From NCBI RefSeq assembly GCF_000426225.1, contig NZ_AUEY01000007.1, positions 32,625 through 96,624 on the forward strand: 64,000 bases of DNA, written 5' to 3'. Both the position numbers and the translations under genes were made by a program. The notes below the pieces were generated by a model that did not search any database, was not told the DNA's origin, and saw only the letters and a list, made by a program, of their open reading frames with translations. Position 1 is the first letter of the stretch. Each line of letters starts with the position of its first letter. This DNA is from Desulforegula conservatrix Mb1Pa. Its GTDB lineage: Bacteria > Desulfobacterota > Desulfobacteria > Desulfobacterales > Desulforegulaceae. Positions 27,000 to 36,900 of the stretch are shown here, piece after piece.

Positions 27000-27751
27000 T
27001 GATTCTTTTTATATCAGATACGCATTGTGCCTATCATCTTATTAATGAACAAATTGAATATGCACAGGAAGAACTGGCAATACCTGTTTCCTGTGTTATC
27101 CATCTAGGTGATTTCGGAATTTTCAGACCCCAGCTTTACGATTTTTTCATAAGAAAGAATGGAAGTTTTTTAAAACCTGTCTACTTTATAGAAGGAAATC
27201 ACGAAGACTTTGACGCCTTTGATTCATTAATGAAAAAATACAACAATGTTTACTTCACATATCTTTCCAGATCCGTTGTGACTGAAATTGAGGGTTACAA
27301 ATTCCTGAGCCTGGGCGGGTCAGCATATATGGATGCCATGACAACCCCCACAGCATCAGTGATTAAAGACCATCATATTGATGACTGCCTTGAAATTCAT
27401 TCTGAGGGAGTTGATATAATAATAACCCATGACTGTCCACAGGGCATAGGAGTGCCAAACAGCCCTGGCCTTGAAGTTTACGGACAGACAGGCTTTGCCA
27501 GGGGCGATGAACTTGCCAGGCATTTCTCTCCTAAATTATGGATATTCGGCCATCATCATAAATGGTTCGAACTTGAGAAGGGAAACACCAGATATCTCGG
27601 TTTGAGCGGAAGCAGAAGAGGATTCGCCCTGCTTGGGGAAAACTACGAGTGCATGATCATAAACCATCATATCCCCTTTAAAAAGCCATCTTTTTTGAGT
27701 AAAGCCCTCACTTTTTTGAGAATATTAAGACCTAACGGGCCTTCGCATTAA
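26999..27751 (+). CDS. Metallophosphoesterase translationally coupled to the Cache/PAS/CBS protein
   Basis: This 250-residue calcineurin-like phosphoesterase has the metal ligands ISDTHC, HLGDFG, GNHED, ITHDCPQG and GHHHKW. The ATG overlaps the TAA of the upstream gene (TAATG), which implies coupled translation. Pairing with a sensor-linked nucleotidyltransferase-like protein suggests opposing activities, for example adding and removing a nucleotide or hydrolysing a nucleotide messenger. The substrate cannot be told from the sequence. There is no signal peptide. Confidence 0.88.
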   Translation: MILFISDTHCAYHLINEQIEYAQEELAIPVSCVIHLGDFGIFRPQLYDFFIRKNGSFLKPVYFIEGNHEDFDAFDSLMKKYNNVYFTYLSRSVVTEIEGYKFLSLGGSAYMDAMTTPTASVIKDHHIDDCLEIHSEGVDIIITHDCPQGIGVPNSPGLEVYGQTGFARGDELARHFSPKLWIFGHHHKWFELEKGNTRYLGLSGSRRGFALLGENYECMIINHHIPFKKPSFLSKALTFLRILRPNGPSH

Positions 27752-27864
27752 TGTGTCTTTTCACTGCAATAAATCCCAAATTTATTTTCCATTTGAACGG
27801 CTTTGGACTTATTCCAATTTAAAATCAAAAGTAACTATTCACTAAATATGAAATTCAAGCTTTT

Positions 27865-28020
27865 AAAAGGACGCTTTTTTAAAAAAAAGCTTAGCAAAAA
27901 ACTTCAGGTTTTGGATTTGTTGCCTGAATCCGTTGTGCATAACTTTCTTGAAAATATCATAAAAAAGTTTTTGGGAAAGGTCTGGAAAACACTTTTTACA
28001 AAAAGGGTTTTCCAAGAATA
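27865..28020. repeat. Partial copy of the hairpin-rich dispersed element
   Basis: It begins GGACGCTTTTTTAAAAAAAA followed by GCTTAGCAAAAAACTTCAGG and ends AAAGTTTTTGGG, GGTCTGGAAAAC, then a hairpin of ACACTTTTT and AAAAAGGGTTTTCC. It corresponds to the right two-thirds of the element at 3636-3853. Confidence 0.6.
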
Positions 28021-28075
28021 AAGCCATCCCTAAAAAAACTAACTGAATAGTTGCAATCAAAATAACATTGATTTG

Positions 28076-28190
28076 CATGGCCTCAGCGTCACGCCGGACT
28101 TGATCGGGCATCCAGTGTTTTCAGTCATTTCTGGATTCCGGCCTGCGCTGGGATGACGGGAATCGGACTTTTTGCTACCTTGTCAAATAT
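28076..28190. repeat. MITE-family copy G
   Basis: The core CACGCCGGACTTGATC, TTCTGGATTCCGGCCTGCGC and the right end AATCGGACTTTTTGCTACCT, then TGTCAA, match copies B, E and H. Confidence 0.75.
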
Positions 28191-28218
28191 TGGGAACTGT
28201 ATGAAATAAAAAATGAAA

Positions 28219-30051
28219 TCATATGCGCCTGATATACATCTCGCATTTTTTGCAGTCGTGAATGATCCTGAATTTATAATTTTTGTGTTCGATATAAAAG
28301 CCGTCAGCATTATTGGCTTTTTTAAGACACAGCCCCGTATTTTTAAGAATGCAGTGGCGGGAATACATAAGAAAGGAATCGGGCTGATCAACAGAAATTT
28401 CATACGCCGGCTCAATTTCCTTGATTCCGTGCCTTATGTAGAAATCCCTTGCCTTTTGATTTGAAACATTGGCTGAGTAATCAAGTTTCTGCACGCCTTT
28501 TTCATCAAAAAAAACAAAAGAATCAGCAATAATAGATCTTTTTGGCTGAACAAGACAGACAGCCGAGCATCTTGCCTTTCCCATTTCAGCCACAAGCGCC
28601 CTTCTCATCTCGTTCATTATTTTAAGCTGGATAAAATAAGGTCGGGATTCAATTTTAAGCCCCATTTTATAAAAAATGGAGTCGCCAAATTTTGAAAGCT
28701 GATTTTCGATATTTCTTATTGCAGATTCGGGCTTTTCCGCAGGTATCTTTTCACATTCTATGTGAACACTTGAATAAATCCCATTCTCGTCTGTCGCTGA
28801 CAGAGCAAAACCATCCTGTGTTTCATAGAATTTTATGTTAAGGCCGATTCGTCTTTCACAAGTCTTTTGTGAAGCAAGTATTTTCAGAAACCCGTGATCC
28901 CTGTTCCTGAAAACAGTCATTCCGTTTTGAACAGTTTTAAAAATATTAAAGGATGGATAAATCCTGCCGTTGTCATTTTTATCGACCTGGAATCCTGTAA
29001 GAATGCCTTCGTCATTCACAAAACAGAGACCATCATTATTTGATATTTTTTCTTTTGTGTCTATTTCTATGAAATCCCTGCTTACTTTTGATACTTTTCC
29101 GATCTCCTTCCCAAGCGATTTAGGCGTATTTATTGAAAAGACTGACTCTTCACCATTTTTATTAAAAAACGAATTAAGGCCTCTGTTGAATGTTCTGTAT
29201 GGATCAGGCTCAAAAAAGAAAAAAGTTCTGCCTGATGATGAAGCTCCAATATCTTTATTTCCTTCAAATATGCTATCAAGCTTTCTTCTGTAAAAAGCCG
29301 TGATATTTTTTACATAATCCTCATCCTTGAGCCTTCCTTCAATTTTAAATGACGTAATACCCGCATCAATCATATCCTTAAGATAATCAGACCTGTCCAT
29401 ATCCTTTAAAGAAAGAAGGTGCCTGTCCTTTAGAAGAAATCCCCCTGCTCCGTTCCTGAGATCCCATTTCAGTCTGCATGGCTGGCCGCACTCTCCCCGG
29501 TTTGCGCTCCTGCCTCCAATATGCTGGCTCATATAGCATCTGCCGCTGTAGCTGTAACAGGCAGCACCATGAACAAAGGCTTCAAGATCAACAGTGGTTT
29601 CAGATCTGATTTTTCTGATTTCATCAATTGAAAGTTCCCTGGCTAGGATAACCCTGTCAAAACCTGATTTTTCAAGGGATAGAATTTTTTCATGCAAACG
29701 GTTATCAGTCTGGGTACTTGCAAAAAGCCTTATTGGAGGCAGATTCATTTCCATATAAGCCATATCCTGAACGATAATAGCGCTGACCCCTGCGTTCCAT
29801 GCTTCCCTTACCATTTCCTCAGCCTCTTTAAGTTCGGAATCCATAAGTATGGTGTTAAGGGTCAGATATATATCAACATTGAATCTGTTTCCGTAAGTGA
29901 CAAGCTTTTCAATATCAGACATGCTGTTTCCCGCAGATTTTCTGGCTCCGAATCTTGAAGCTCCAATATATACCGCATCAGCTCCATGATTAATTGCGGC
30001 AATTCCGCACTCCGTATTTTTTGCAGGAGACAGCAATTCAATTTTCTTCAT
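28219..30051 (-). CDS. U32 family peptidase-like protein, probably RlhA/YdcP type
   Basis: From ATG 30051 the protein has about 610 residues and begins MKKIELLSPAKNTEC, typical for U32. The family signature region is present around VHGAACYSYSGRCYMSQHIG and RGECGQPCRLKW. The length and long C-terminal region match RlhA, which with prephenate-derived chemistry hydroxylates a cytidine of 23S rRNA; shorter U32 proteins act on tRNA. Clustered cysteines in the signature and near the C-terminus (HDCKKC) suggest an iron-sulfur cluster. Earlier in-frame starts reach into the MITE at 30084-30216 and are unlikely. Confidence 0.8.
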   Translation of the reverse strand: MKKIELLSPAKNTECGIAAINHGADAVYIGASRFGARKSAGNSMSDIEKLVTYGNRFNVDIYLTLNTILMDSELKEAEEMVREAWNAGVSAIIVQDMAYMEMNLPPIRLFASTQTDNRLHEKILSLEKSGFDRVILARELSIDEIRKIRSETTVDLEAFVHGAACYSYSGRCYMSQHIGGRSANRGECGQPCRLKWDLRNGAGGFLLKDRHLLSLKDMDRSDYLKDMIDAGITSFKIEGRLKDEDYVKNITAFYRRKLDSIFEGNKDIGASSSGRTFFFFEPDPYRTFNRGLNSFFNKNGEESVFSINTPKSLGKEIGKVSKVSRDFIEIDTKEKISNNDGLCFVNDEGILTGFQVDKNDNGRIYPSFNIFKTVQNGMTVFRNRDHGFLKILASQKTCERRIGLNIKFYETQDGFALSATDENGIYSSVHIECEKIPAEKPESAIRNIENQLSKFGDSIFYKMGLKIESRPYFIQLKIMNEMRRALVAEMGKARCSAVCLVQPKRSIIADSFVFFDEKGVQKLDYSANVSNQKARDFYIRHGIKEIEPAYEISVDQPDSFLMYSRHCILKNTGLCLKKANNADGFYIEHKNYKFRIIHDCKKCEMYIRRI

Positions 30052-30469
30052 TTTAAATACACCCATGACCCAGATTAAATCTTGATGGACTCGCAAAAAG
30101 TATAGAAATGGCTTAAACGTCATGCCGGACTTGATCCGGCATCTTTGTAATTTCAGTCACTTCTGGATTCCGGCCTGCGCCGGAATGAAGGTAATCGGAC
30201 TTTTTGCGAGTCCATCATCTTATAAAACAATGATAAACCTCTTTACTCATAGTATCTGCAGAATACAAACTGTAAAGCAAACTGACAGACCTATTTCCGC
30301 GATTTTTCCTCCAAAACACAACAGGCTGATTTTATTAATATTAATCAAATAACAACAAAGACCTGACCTGGCACGATAAATGCTTTTTAGATAAATAACA
30401 ACAAATTGAATAATTCCAAATCTAAGTTCAGGTTTTAGATATTTCACACTTATTTATAAGGAGGCAATT
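30052..30469. other. Divergent promoter region carrying MITE copy H
   Basis: These 418 bases lie between the leftward U32 gene and the rightward universal stress gene. The MITE (30084-30216) ends 33 bases from the U32 start, so it must overlap that promoter. The remaining 250 bases before the stress gene are AT-rich with no supported gene. Confidence 0.5.
30084..30216. mobile_element. Intact MITE-like element, copy H
   Basis: The terminal inverted repeats are perfect over 18 bases: GATGGACTCGCAAAAAGT at 30084-30101 and ACTTTTTGCGAGTCCATC at 30199-30216. The element is 133 bp, has no coding capacity and is flanked by a direct ATCTT (30079-30083 and 30217-30221), consistent with a 5-bp target duplication. 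Inside are CATGCCGGACTTGATCCGGC and CTGGATTCCGG...CCGGAATG hairpins shared by the other copies. Confidence 0.85.
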
Positions 30470-31432
30470 ATGGCTAACAGCACTAATAAAATACTCATTG
30501 CTCTTGACGGATCTACACAGTCCATAAACGCGGCGAGATATATAAGTAAGGCTATCCCTCCTGAAAACGCGAAAATCGTACTTTTTTCAGTAAGGACCAA
30601 AGCGCCGGACAGTTTCTGGGACTTTGACGAAGATCCTGAAATTACGGCACAACAACCAGCCCTCAAAATGTGGTACGACAAGCAGAAAGAAATTCTTGAC
30701 AGAACAATGGAAGCAGTCCGCAAGTGTTTTTTGGAGGCAGGATATCCCGAAGATTCCGTAACTGTAAAGATACAGGACAGACAGGTTGGTATTGCCAGGG
30801 ATATTCTCAAAGAATCCTATAATGGCTATACAGCAATAGTTCTTGGACGAACTGGCATGAGCAGCAATATTGGCGTTCCAATGGGAAGCATTACGGCAAA
30901 ACTTCTTCCCAAAATTCATCATGCCACTTTTATTATGGTGGGAGAAGCTCCTGAACCTACAAAATTTCTTATAGGCTTTGATGGTTCCCACGGAGCAAAG
31001 AAGGCAGTGTCTTCTCTAAAGAGTCTCATCAAGAACTCTGATAAGAAAGTAAATATCTGCCATGTTTTAAGATCTTTGAATCTTCTCCAGGGTTCATATG
31101 ACCTGTTCCAGTTCAATTTTGACCAGGCTCATTTCCCTAAGGAAGAAAGCACAAGACTCCAGACTGTTGAGAAAAAACTTGAACCGGAAATCAACCTCGC
31201 AAAACAGAAATTCATAGAAGCAGGAATACCGGCTTTCCATGTGGAAACTAAAATGATAATGGGATACCAGAGCCGTGCGGCAAGCCTTCTTAATGAAGCT
31301 GAAAAAAATGGCTACGGAACAATTGTGATCGGTCGCCGCGGTATTTCAATTGTAGAAGAATTTTTTATGGGCAGAGTTGCGAGAAAGATTACTCAAATGG
31401 CCAAGAGTCACGCTGTTTGGATTGCCAGCTGA
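30470..31432 (+). CDS. Tandem universal stress protein (two UspA domains)
   Basis: This 320-residue protein has two UspA domains, about 6-158 and 165-320. Each carries a nucleotide-binding G-2X-G-9X-G motif: GRTGMSSNIGVPMGSITA in the first and GRRGISIVEEFFMGRVARK in the second. An excellent ribosome-binding site, AAGGAGG, lies seven bases before the ATG, and a strong terminator follows at 31439-31476, so this is a well-expressed single-gene unit. UspA proteins help survival under starvation and oxidative stress; the exact trigger here is unknown. Confidence 0.93.
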   Translation: MANSTNKILIALDGSTQSINAARYISKAIPPENAKIVLFSVRTKAPDSFWDFDEDPEITAQQPALKMWYDKQKEILDRTMEAVRKCFLEAGYPEDSVTVKIQDRQVGIARDILKESYNGYTAIVLGRTGMSSNIGVPMGSITAKLLPKIHHATFIMVGEAPEPTKFLIGFDGSHGAKKAVSSLKSLIKNSDKKVNICHVLRSLNLLQGSYDLFQFNFDQAHFPKEESTRLQTVEKKLEPEINLAKQKFIEAGIPAFHVETKMIMGYQSRAASLLNEAEKNGYGTIVIGRRGISIVEEFFMGRVARKITQMAKSHAVWIAS

Positions 31433-31438
31433 TAAAGC

Positions 31439-31476
31439 TTCCGGGCGCAAAAAAAATGCGCCCGGAATATTTTTTT
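31439..31476 (+). terminator. Rho-independent terminator of the stress protein gene
   Basis: TTCCGGGCGC (31439-31448) pairs perfectly with GCGCCCGGAA (31458-31467) around an A-rich loop, and a run of T follows (31470-31476). Confidence 0.95.
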
Positions 31477-31535
31477 CATCTGAAGGCTTTTTTAAAGCTT
31501 AGTATCCGGCGGCAATTTCTGGAATTGGAGGTTGC

Positions 31536-32453
31536 ATGATTGAGCTGGATAATAAAAAAGCACTGACCCGCAAAATTATTGTATTCGGTTTATCTTCCAT
31601 AGTTTCATTATCTATTGGATATTTCCATTTCCTGTCAGGTAAAGAGCTTGCATTATCCTTTTTCTTTCTTGTTCCCATTGTAGCCACAACATGGTATTCA
31701 GGCACTTATGCAGGCATTTTCATGGCCATCATGAGTATCGTTGTATGGCTTTTTGCAGATTTAAAAATGATTTCTTCATATTCGGCAAAATGGCTCCCAT
31801 TCGTAAACGAGCTTCTTAGACTCACCGTGTTTCTGTTCATAGTCTCAATTCTTCACAGAATGAAAAAAATGATCAGCATTCACAGAAATCTTTCCATACT
31901 TGATTCACTCACAAATCTCCTGAACAGAAGAGGGTTTAATATTGAAGGCTTTAAGGAAATTGAAAGAAGCAGAAGAACAGGCAACCCATTTTCAATAGTT
32001 TATATGGATATTGATAATTTCAAGACAATAAACGACTCGCTCGGACATCATACAGGGGATGATCTGCTCGCATGCGTAGGAAGAATCCTTAAAACAAAAC
32101 TCAGAAACATGGACATAGCTGCACGGCTGGGCGGAGATGAGTTTTTGATGATGCTTCCAAGAACAAGCGGCAGATCTTCCGAACAGGCCGTAAAAAAACT
32201 GAAAAATTTTCTTGATGAGGCAATGGCAAGAAATAACTGGGACGTAACATTCAGTTTCGGAGTAGCATCTTTTGCACGAGGCATTCCTACTTCGATAAAC
32301 ATTGCAATTTCAGCGGCAGACTCACTCATGTACAAGGCCAAAAATTCCGGAAAAAACAAGATTGAAATTCAGGAAGCGAATCCTGACGGGTCATTGGGCG
32401 TGAACTCCATCGAAGAATCAGGCATATTCGATGACAGGGATTATATCATCTGA
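31536..32453 (+). CDS. Membrane-bound diguanylate cyclase
   Basis: This 305-residue protein has four hydrophobic segments in the first 110 residues and a C-terminal GGDEF domain. The active site RLGGDEF is intact, and RNMD five residues earlier matches the inhibitory I-site (RxxD), so the enzyme should make cyclic di-GMP with product feedback. GGAGG lies four bases before the ATG. The stop is followed after three bases by the next start, which suggests one transcript with the flavoprotein gene. Confidence 0.92.
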   Translation: MIELDNKKALTRKIIVFGLSSIVSLSIGYFHFLSGKELALSFFFLVPIVATTWYSGTYAGIFMAIMSIVVWLFADLKMISSYSAKWLPFVNELLRLTVFLFIVSILHRMKKMISIHRNLSILDSLTNLLNRRGFNIEGFKEIERSRRTGNPFSIVYMDIDNFKTINDSLGHHTGDDLLACVGRILKTKLRNMDIAARLGGDEFLMMLPRTSGRSSEQAVKKLKNFLDEAMARNNWDVTFSFGVASFARGIPTSINIAISAADSLMYKAKNSGKNKIEIQEANPDGSLGVNSIEESGIFDDRDYII

Positions 32454-32456
32454 TTT

Positions 32457-33689
32457 ATGAAAACGGACATCAATTTGAATAAATCAGCTGTTGTAATAGG
32501 AGGTGGGCCGGCCGGTCTTATGGCCGCCGAAATATTGATAAACGGCGGTGTAAATGTAGATTTGTATGATGCCATGCCTTCTGCTGGACTTAAATTTCTG
32601 CGTGCCGGCAAAGGCGGGCTCAACCTCACCCATTCCGAACCCATTGAAAAATTTTTGTCAAGATACGGAAACAGAAGGCAGCAGCTAGAGTCCTTTATAA
32701 ACTCTTTCGGCCCTGAAAACCTGAGGTCATGGGTGCATGATCTTGGTATTGAGACCTTCGTCGGTTCATCTGGCCGCGTTTTCCCGTCTGACATGAAGGC
32801 TGCGCCTTTGCTGCGTACCTGGTTAAAGAGGCTTGTCAGCCTGGGGGTCAAATTTCATCTGCGGCATTCATGGTGCGGGTGGGACTGCAATGGAAACTTA
32901 AGTTTTAAAACAAAAAATGAAATAGTGACTGTTAAAGCAGATGCCGTTGTGATGGCGCTTGGAGGAGGAAGCTGGAAGCATCTTGGCTCTGATGGATCAT
33001 GGGTCAAGCTGCTTGAACAATGCGGCGTCCCAGTATCTCCTTTAAAACCTTCAAATTGTGGATTCGAAACAAAATGGAGCGAATTTTTTAAAAATAAATT
33101 TCAGGGGCATAGCCTGAAACCTGTCACGCTTAAACTGAGAGATGGCGTTTCAGTAAAACAGGGTGAAATTACCATAACTTCAAAAGGTATTGAAGGCGGC
33201 CTGATTTACTCAATCTCAGCGTATTTGCGGGACATCATTGAAAAAGAAGGCTCTGTTGTTATTAATATTGATCTGTCACCTGGGAAAAGCATCCAAAACA
33301 TAGCCGAAAAATTATCAGGGCAACGGGGATCGGCCTCGATATCAAATCATCTCAGAAAACGCGCAGGCATCGAAGGAGTAAAGGCGGGCCTGTTAAGGGA
33401 AATAATTTCAAAAGATGATTTTAATAATCCAGAACTGCTTGCAATGGCCATAAAATCCCTCCCACTGAGACTTGTGGCCACGAGTCCACTGGATGAAGCG
33501 ATAAGCACAGCAGGAGGAATCTCGTTTGACGCTCTTGACAGAAACCTGATGATACGTTCAATGCCAGGAGTATTCTGCGCAGGAGAAATGCTTGACTGGG
33601 AAGCTCCAACCGGCGGCTACCTCCTCACTGCCTGTTTTTCGACGGGGCGTGCCGCTGGCTTCGGCGCCTTGAAATGGCTCACAAACTAA
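32457..33689 (+). CDS. BaiN/HI0933-like FAD-dependent flavoprotein (TIGR03862 type)
   Basis: This 410-residue protein has an N-terminal FAD-binding motif, VVIGGGPAGLMAAE, then KFLRAGKGGLNLTHSEP, VMALGGGSW in the middle, and a C-terminal FAD motif, GVFCAGEMLDWEAPTGGYLL. These features fit the TIGR03862 branch of the HI0933/BaiN flavoprotein family. The substrate is unknown for most members. It starts three bases after the cyclase stop codon, so co-transcription is likely, though a functional link is not obvious. Confidence 0.88.
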   Translation: MKTDINLNKSAVVIGGGPAGLMAAEILINGGVNVDLYDAMPSAGLKFLRAGKGGLNLTHSEPIEKFLSRYGNRRQQLESFINSFGPENLRSWVHDLGIETFVGSSGRVFPSDMKAAPLLRTWLKRLVSLGVKFHLRHSWCGWDCNGNLSFKTKNEIVTVKADAVVMALGGGSWKHLGSDGSWVKLLEQCGVPVSPLKPSNCGFETKWSEFFKNKFQGHSLKPVTLKLRDGVSVKQGEITITSKGIEGGLIYSISAYLRDIIEKEGSVVINIDLSPGKSIQNIAEKLSGQRGSASISNHLRKRAGIEGVKAGLLREIISKDDFNNPELLAMAIKSLPLRLVATSPLDEAISTAGGISFDALDRNLMIRSMPGVFCAGEMLDWEAPTGGYLLTACFSTGRAAGFGALKWLTN

Positions 33690-33824
33690 TCTTTTCTAAC
33701 TATCCCGATATTTTCAAAATGATTTTGGCCTCCATAAATCCCTTTATTGATAAAGAGTGACACTCCGAGACATTTCCGGCAGAAAATTTGGCAAAGCTGC
33801 AAAAAAAACATTGTTACTAAAATA

Positions 33825-33908
33825 GTACGTACATCACAATTTGACACGTATCCAATATAGTTTTATGTATCAATAAATAAAATACGTACCAAGAATAGTC
33901 AGCACGTA
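33825..33908 (+). promoter_or_regulatory. Phased ACGTA array over the activase promoter
   Basis: Five A[CT]GTA motifs start at 33827, 33846, 33865, 33884 and 33904, a period of 19, 19, 19 and 20 bases. The first lies in the palindrome GTACGTAC (33825-33832). A promoter overlaps the array: TTGACA at 33841-33846, 17 bases, then TATGTA at 33864-33869. Repeats phased near two helical turns suggest cooperative binding of a regulator on one face of the DNA. Confidence 0.6.
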
Positions 33909-33916
33909 TAAAGTAA

Positions 33917-36900
33917 ATGCAGAACATCCATAAATTATCAAATATAGCTAATCGTACGGGAAATCGGCTAATGAAAAGTATAAAAATACTCGGAATTGAC
34001 GTAGGCTCAGTATCTGTATCCATTGCAGTCACAGATTATCATGGGGAAATTATTGAGCATGATTACAGATTCCACTACGGAGAAATTAAGTCCGTACTTC
34101 TTGAAATGCTCGAAAAAATAGATCTATCAACAATCAATGGCGTAGCTGCCACTTCGTCAGCGCCGTCCTTCATATTCAGGAATTTATCATACGATCCCCA
34201 GGTTGCCATAATGGCTGCTGCAAAACATTTTCAACCAGAATGCAGGGATATTCTTCACGTTGGCGGTGAAAAATTCGGGCTGATTTCCTATGATGAGAAT
34301 GGAAACTATAAAAGCTACAGGGCAAATACATCCTGCGCCGCAGGAACAGGAAGTTTTCTTGACCAGCAGGCAGGCAGACTGAATTTGTCAGGAATTACGG
34401 ATCTCAGCAATAAAGCGGCCGAAAACACTGGGAATGCGCCGCAAATAGCAACTAGGTGTGCTGTGTTTGCGAAAACAGACCTTATCCATGCCCAGCAAAA
34501 AGGATATTCACTTAATGAAATTTGTGACGGACTATGCACTGGCCTTGCAAAAAACATCTGCGACACTGTTTTTAAATGCGGTATTTCAGAAACTCCGCTT
34601 GCGATGTGCGGAGGAGTTGCAAAAAACAACTCTGTTGTTGGACACATAAACAAATTTACAGGTATAAAACCTGAGGTTCATGAGTATGCACATATATTCG
34701 GAGCAATCGGAGCTGCTTTTCTTCATCTGAAAGAAAATAAAACTTTTCCAATCATTCCAAGGACTGCCGGGGAATTCATTTTAAATAACAATGCAAACCT
34801 TTCAGAAACAGAATCACTCTATCCGAAACTCGAACTTAAGCTGTCAGAATATCCAGATTTTTCAGCCATAGACAGCAGATATTTCAAAATTTCCAGTGCA
34901 GAATCACAGAAAAGAGGGGTTGAGGTCGATGTCTATATTCATCCTGAAAAAGGAAGGCAATATTCAGTATTGATAGGCATAGATATCGGCTCCACAAGCA
35001 CAAAAGCGGTTCTTGTCGATGAAGAATCAGGACAGGTCTACGCAGGATTTTACACAAGAACCGCAGGCCAGCCTCTGATGGCTGTTCAGGACATATTCGC
35101 AGCAGCGGATGACCTATATAAAAAATCGGATGCGCATATTGCTGTTAACGGATGCTCCACAACAGGCTCTGGCAGAAAATTCATAGGTGCCATAGTAGGA
35201 GCAGACCAAATCACAGATGAGATAACAGCCCATGCAAGGGCTGCCAGTGAAATAAGGTCTGATGTAGACACCATAATTGAAATCGGCGGCCAGGACGCAA
35301 AATTCACCAAGGTGAAAAACGGAATGGTAACAGGCGCAACAATGAATAATGTGTGCGCCGCAGGTACAGGAAGCTTTGTCGAAGAGCAGGCTAAAAAGCT
35401 CGGATGCCCTATAACTGAATTCAGCCAAAGAACTCTTGGTAAAATGGCTCCCATGGCAAGCGACAGATGTACCGTATTCATGGAAAGGGATCTCAATCAT
35501 TTCCTCTCCCAGGGCCATGACAAAGACACAGTGCTTGCTTCAGTAGTTCATTCTGTACGCGACAATTATCTTATGAAGGTTGCAACCGAAAGCTCGATAG
35601 GCCAGGTTATTTTATTCCAGGGAGCTACTGCAAAAAACAAGGCACTTGTTGCTGCCTTTGAACAGCATCTCAAAAAACCCATAATAGTATCAAAATACTG
35701 CCATCTCACAGGAGCACTCGGTGCAGCCCTTATTCTAAAGGATGAAAAAGCATCAAAAACCATCTTCAAGGGTCTTGAAGCATGCATGAAACCGATATCC
35801 TTGAATGGTGAGATTTGCCAGCTCTGCTCAAATCACTGCAAGATTACGGTCGCCGACTTTGGAAAAGAAAAAGTTGCTTACGGCTTCCTGTGCGGAAGGG
35901 ATTACGAGACAGAATCATTTGTAAATAAAGAAAAAAAAGGCTTTGACTTAATAAAAACCAGAAACAGGATTCACAGGGAAATAGCAAAAAAATACGATGA
36001 GAAAAAAACTGAAGCTGTTTCAAATATCACGATTGGTATCCCATCTGCGCTACACATGCATGAAGACATTCATATGTGGCAGGCGTTTTTCTCTTTTATC
36101 GGAATAAAAACAGTCTCAAGCCTAAATCTGAAAGAACCTGTAAAAAAAGGCAAACTTCTCACAGGGGCAGAATTCTGCGCTCCTGTCACAGCTTTACATG
36201 GACACGTAGATCACCTTCTTGATGTGGCAGATTATGTTTTTCTTCCTGTATATCTTGAAGAAAAACAGCAGGACAAGGCCATAAGAAGACAATACTGCTA
36301 TTATACCCAGTTTTCGTCATCCCTGGTTCATCCCATTGCCGAAAGGAAAAAAGAAGGCAATAAAAAAAAGATTCTGACTCCGCTCATAAAATATCTATAT
36401 TCCAGATTCCACTCCAAAATTGAGCTTTACAGGATGCTAAAATCCATACCTGAACTGAACATAGGGTTTATGGATATTTCATCAGCCTTTGACAGAGCAA
36501 TGGATTTAAAAACCGAAACAGCAAAAACACTTGAAAGTTCATTTGCGGATATCAAGAACCGGAAAACAGAAAGCATCAAGGTGATACTCCTTGGAAGGCC
36601 TTATACCGTTCTTGCAGACAGCATGAACAGCGGAATACCCGATATATTTGCGTCACTCGACGTTGATGCATTTTATCAGGATATGCTGCCTGCCGCCATT
36701 ATCGACCATAACGAAAAATCATCCTCCGACATTTCACCGCTTCTTAATGAAATACACTGGGAATTTGCATCAAGGATACTTGCATATGCAAAGCAGATTG
36801 CCGCAACTGAGGATCTTTATCCTGTTCTGATGACATCTTTCAAATGTACTCCTGATTCTTTTACAGTGGATTATTTCAAAAAAATCATGGACAGATACGA

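Larger units (their letters stand above)
27752..28218. other. Convergent intergenic region with two repeat families
   Basis: These 467 bases hold a partial hairpin-rich element (27865-28020) and a MITE copy (28076-28190). No gene is supported; short open frames here fall inside the repeats. Confidence 0.5.

Noticed and set aside
27803..28021. Rightward 72-codon frame
   Set aside because: It is composed mainly of the hairpin-rich repeat (lysine- and phenylalanine-rich translation of A/T runs).
30052..30123. N-terminal extension of the U32 gene
   Set aside because: It would begin inside the MITE and adds sequence not typical of the family; MKKIELLSPAKN at 30051 is the natural start.
33825..33908. 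Replication iterons
   Set aside because: The 19-bp phased motifs lie over a promoter, with no initiator gene, DnaA boxes or AT-rich unwinding region beside them; regulator binding sites are more likely.
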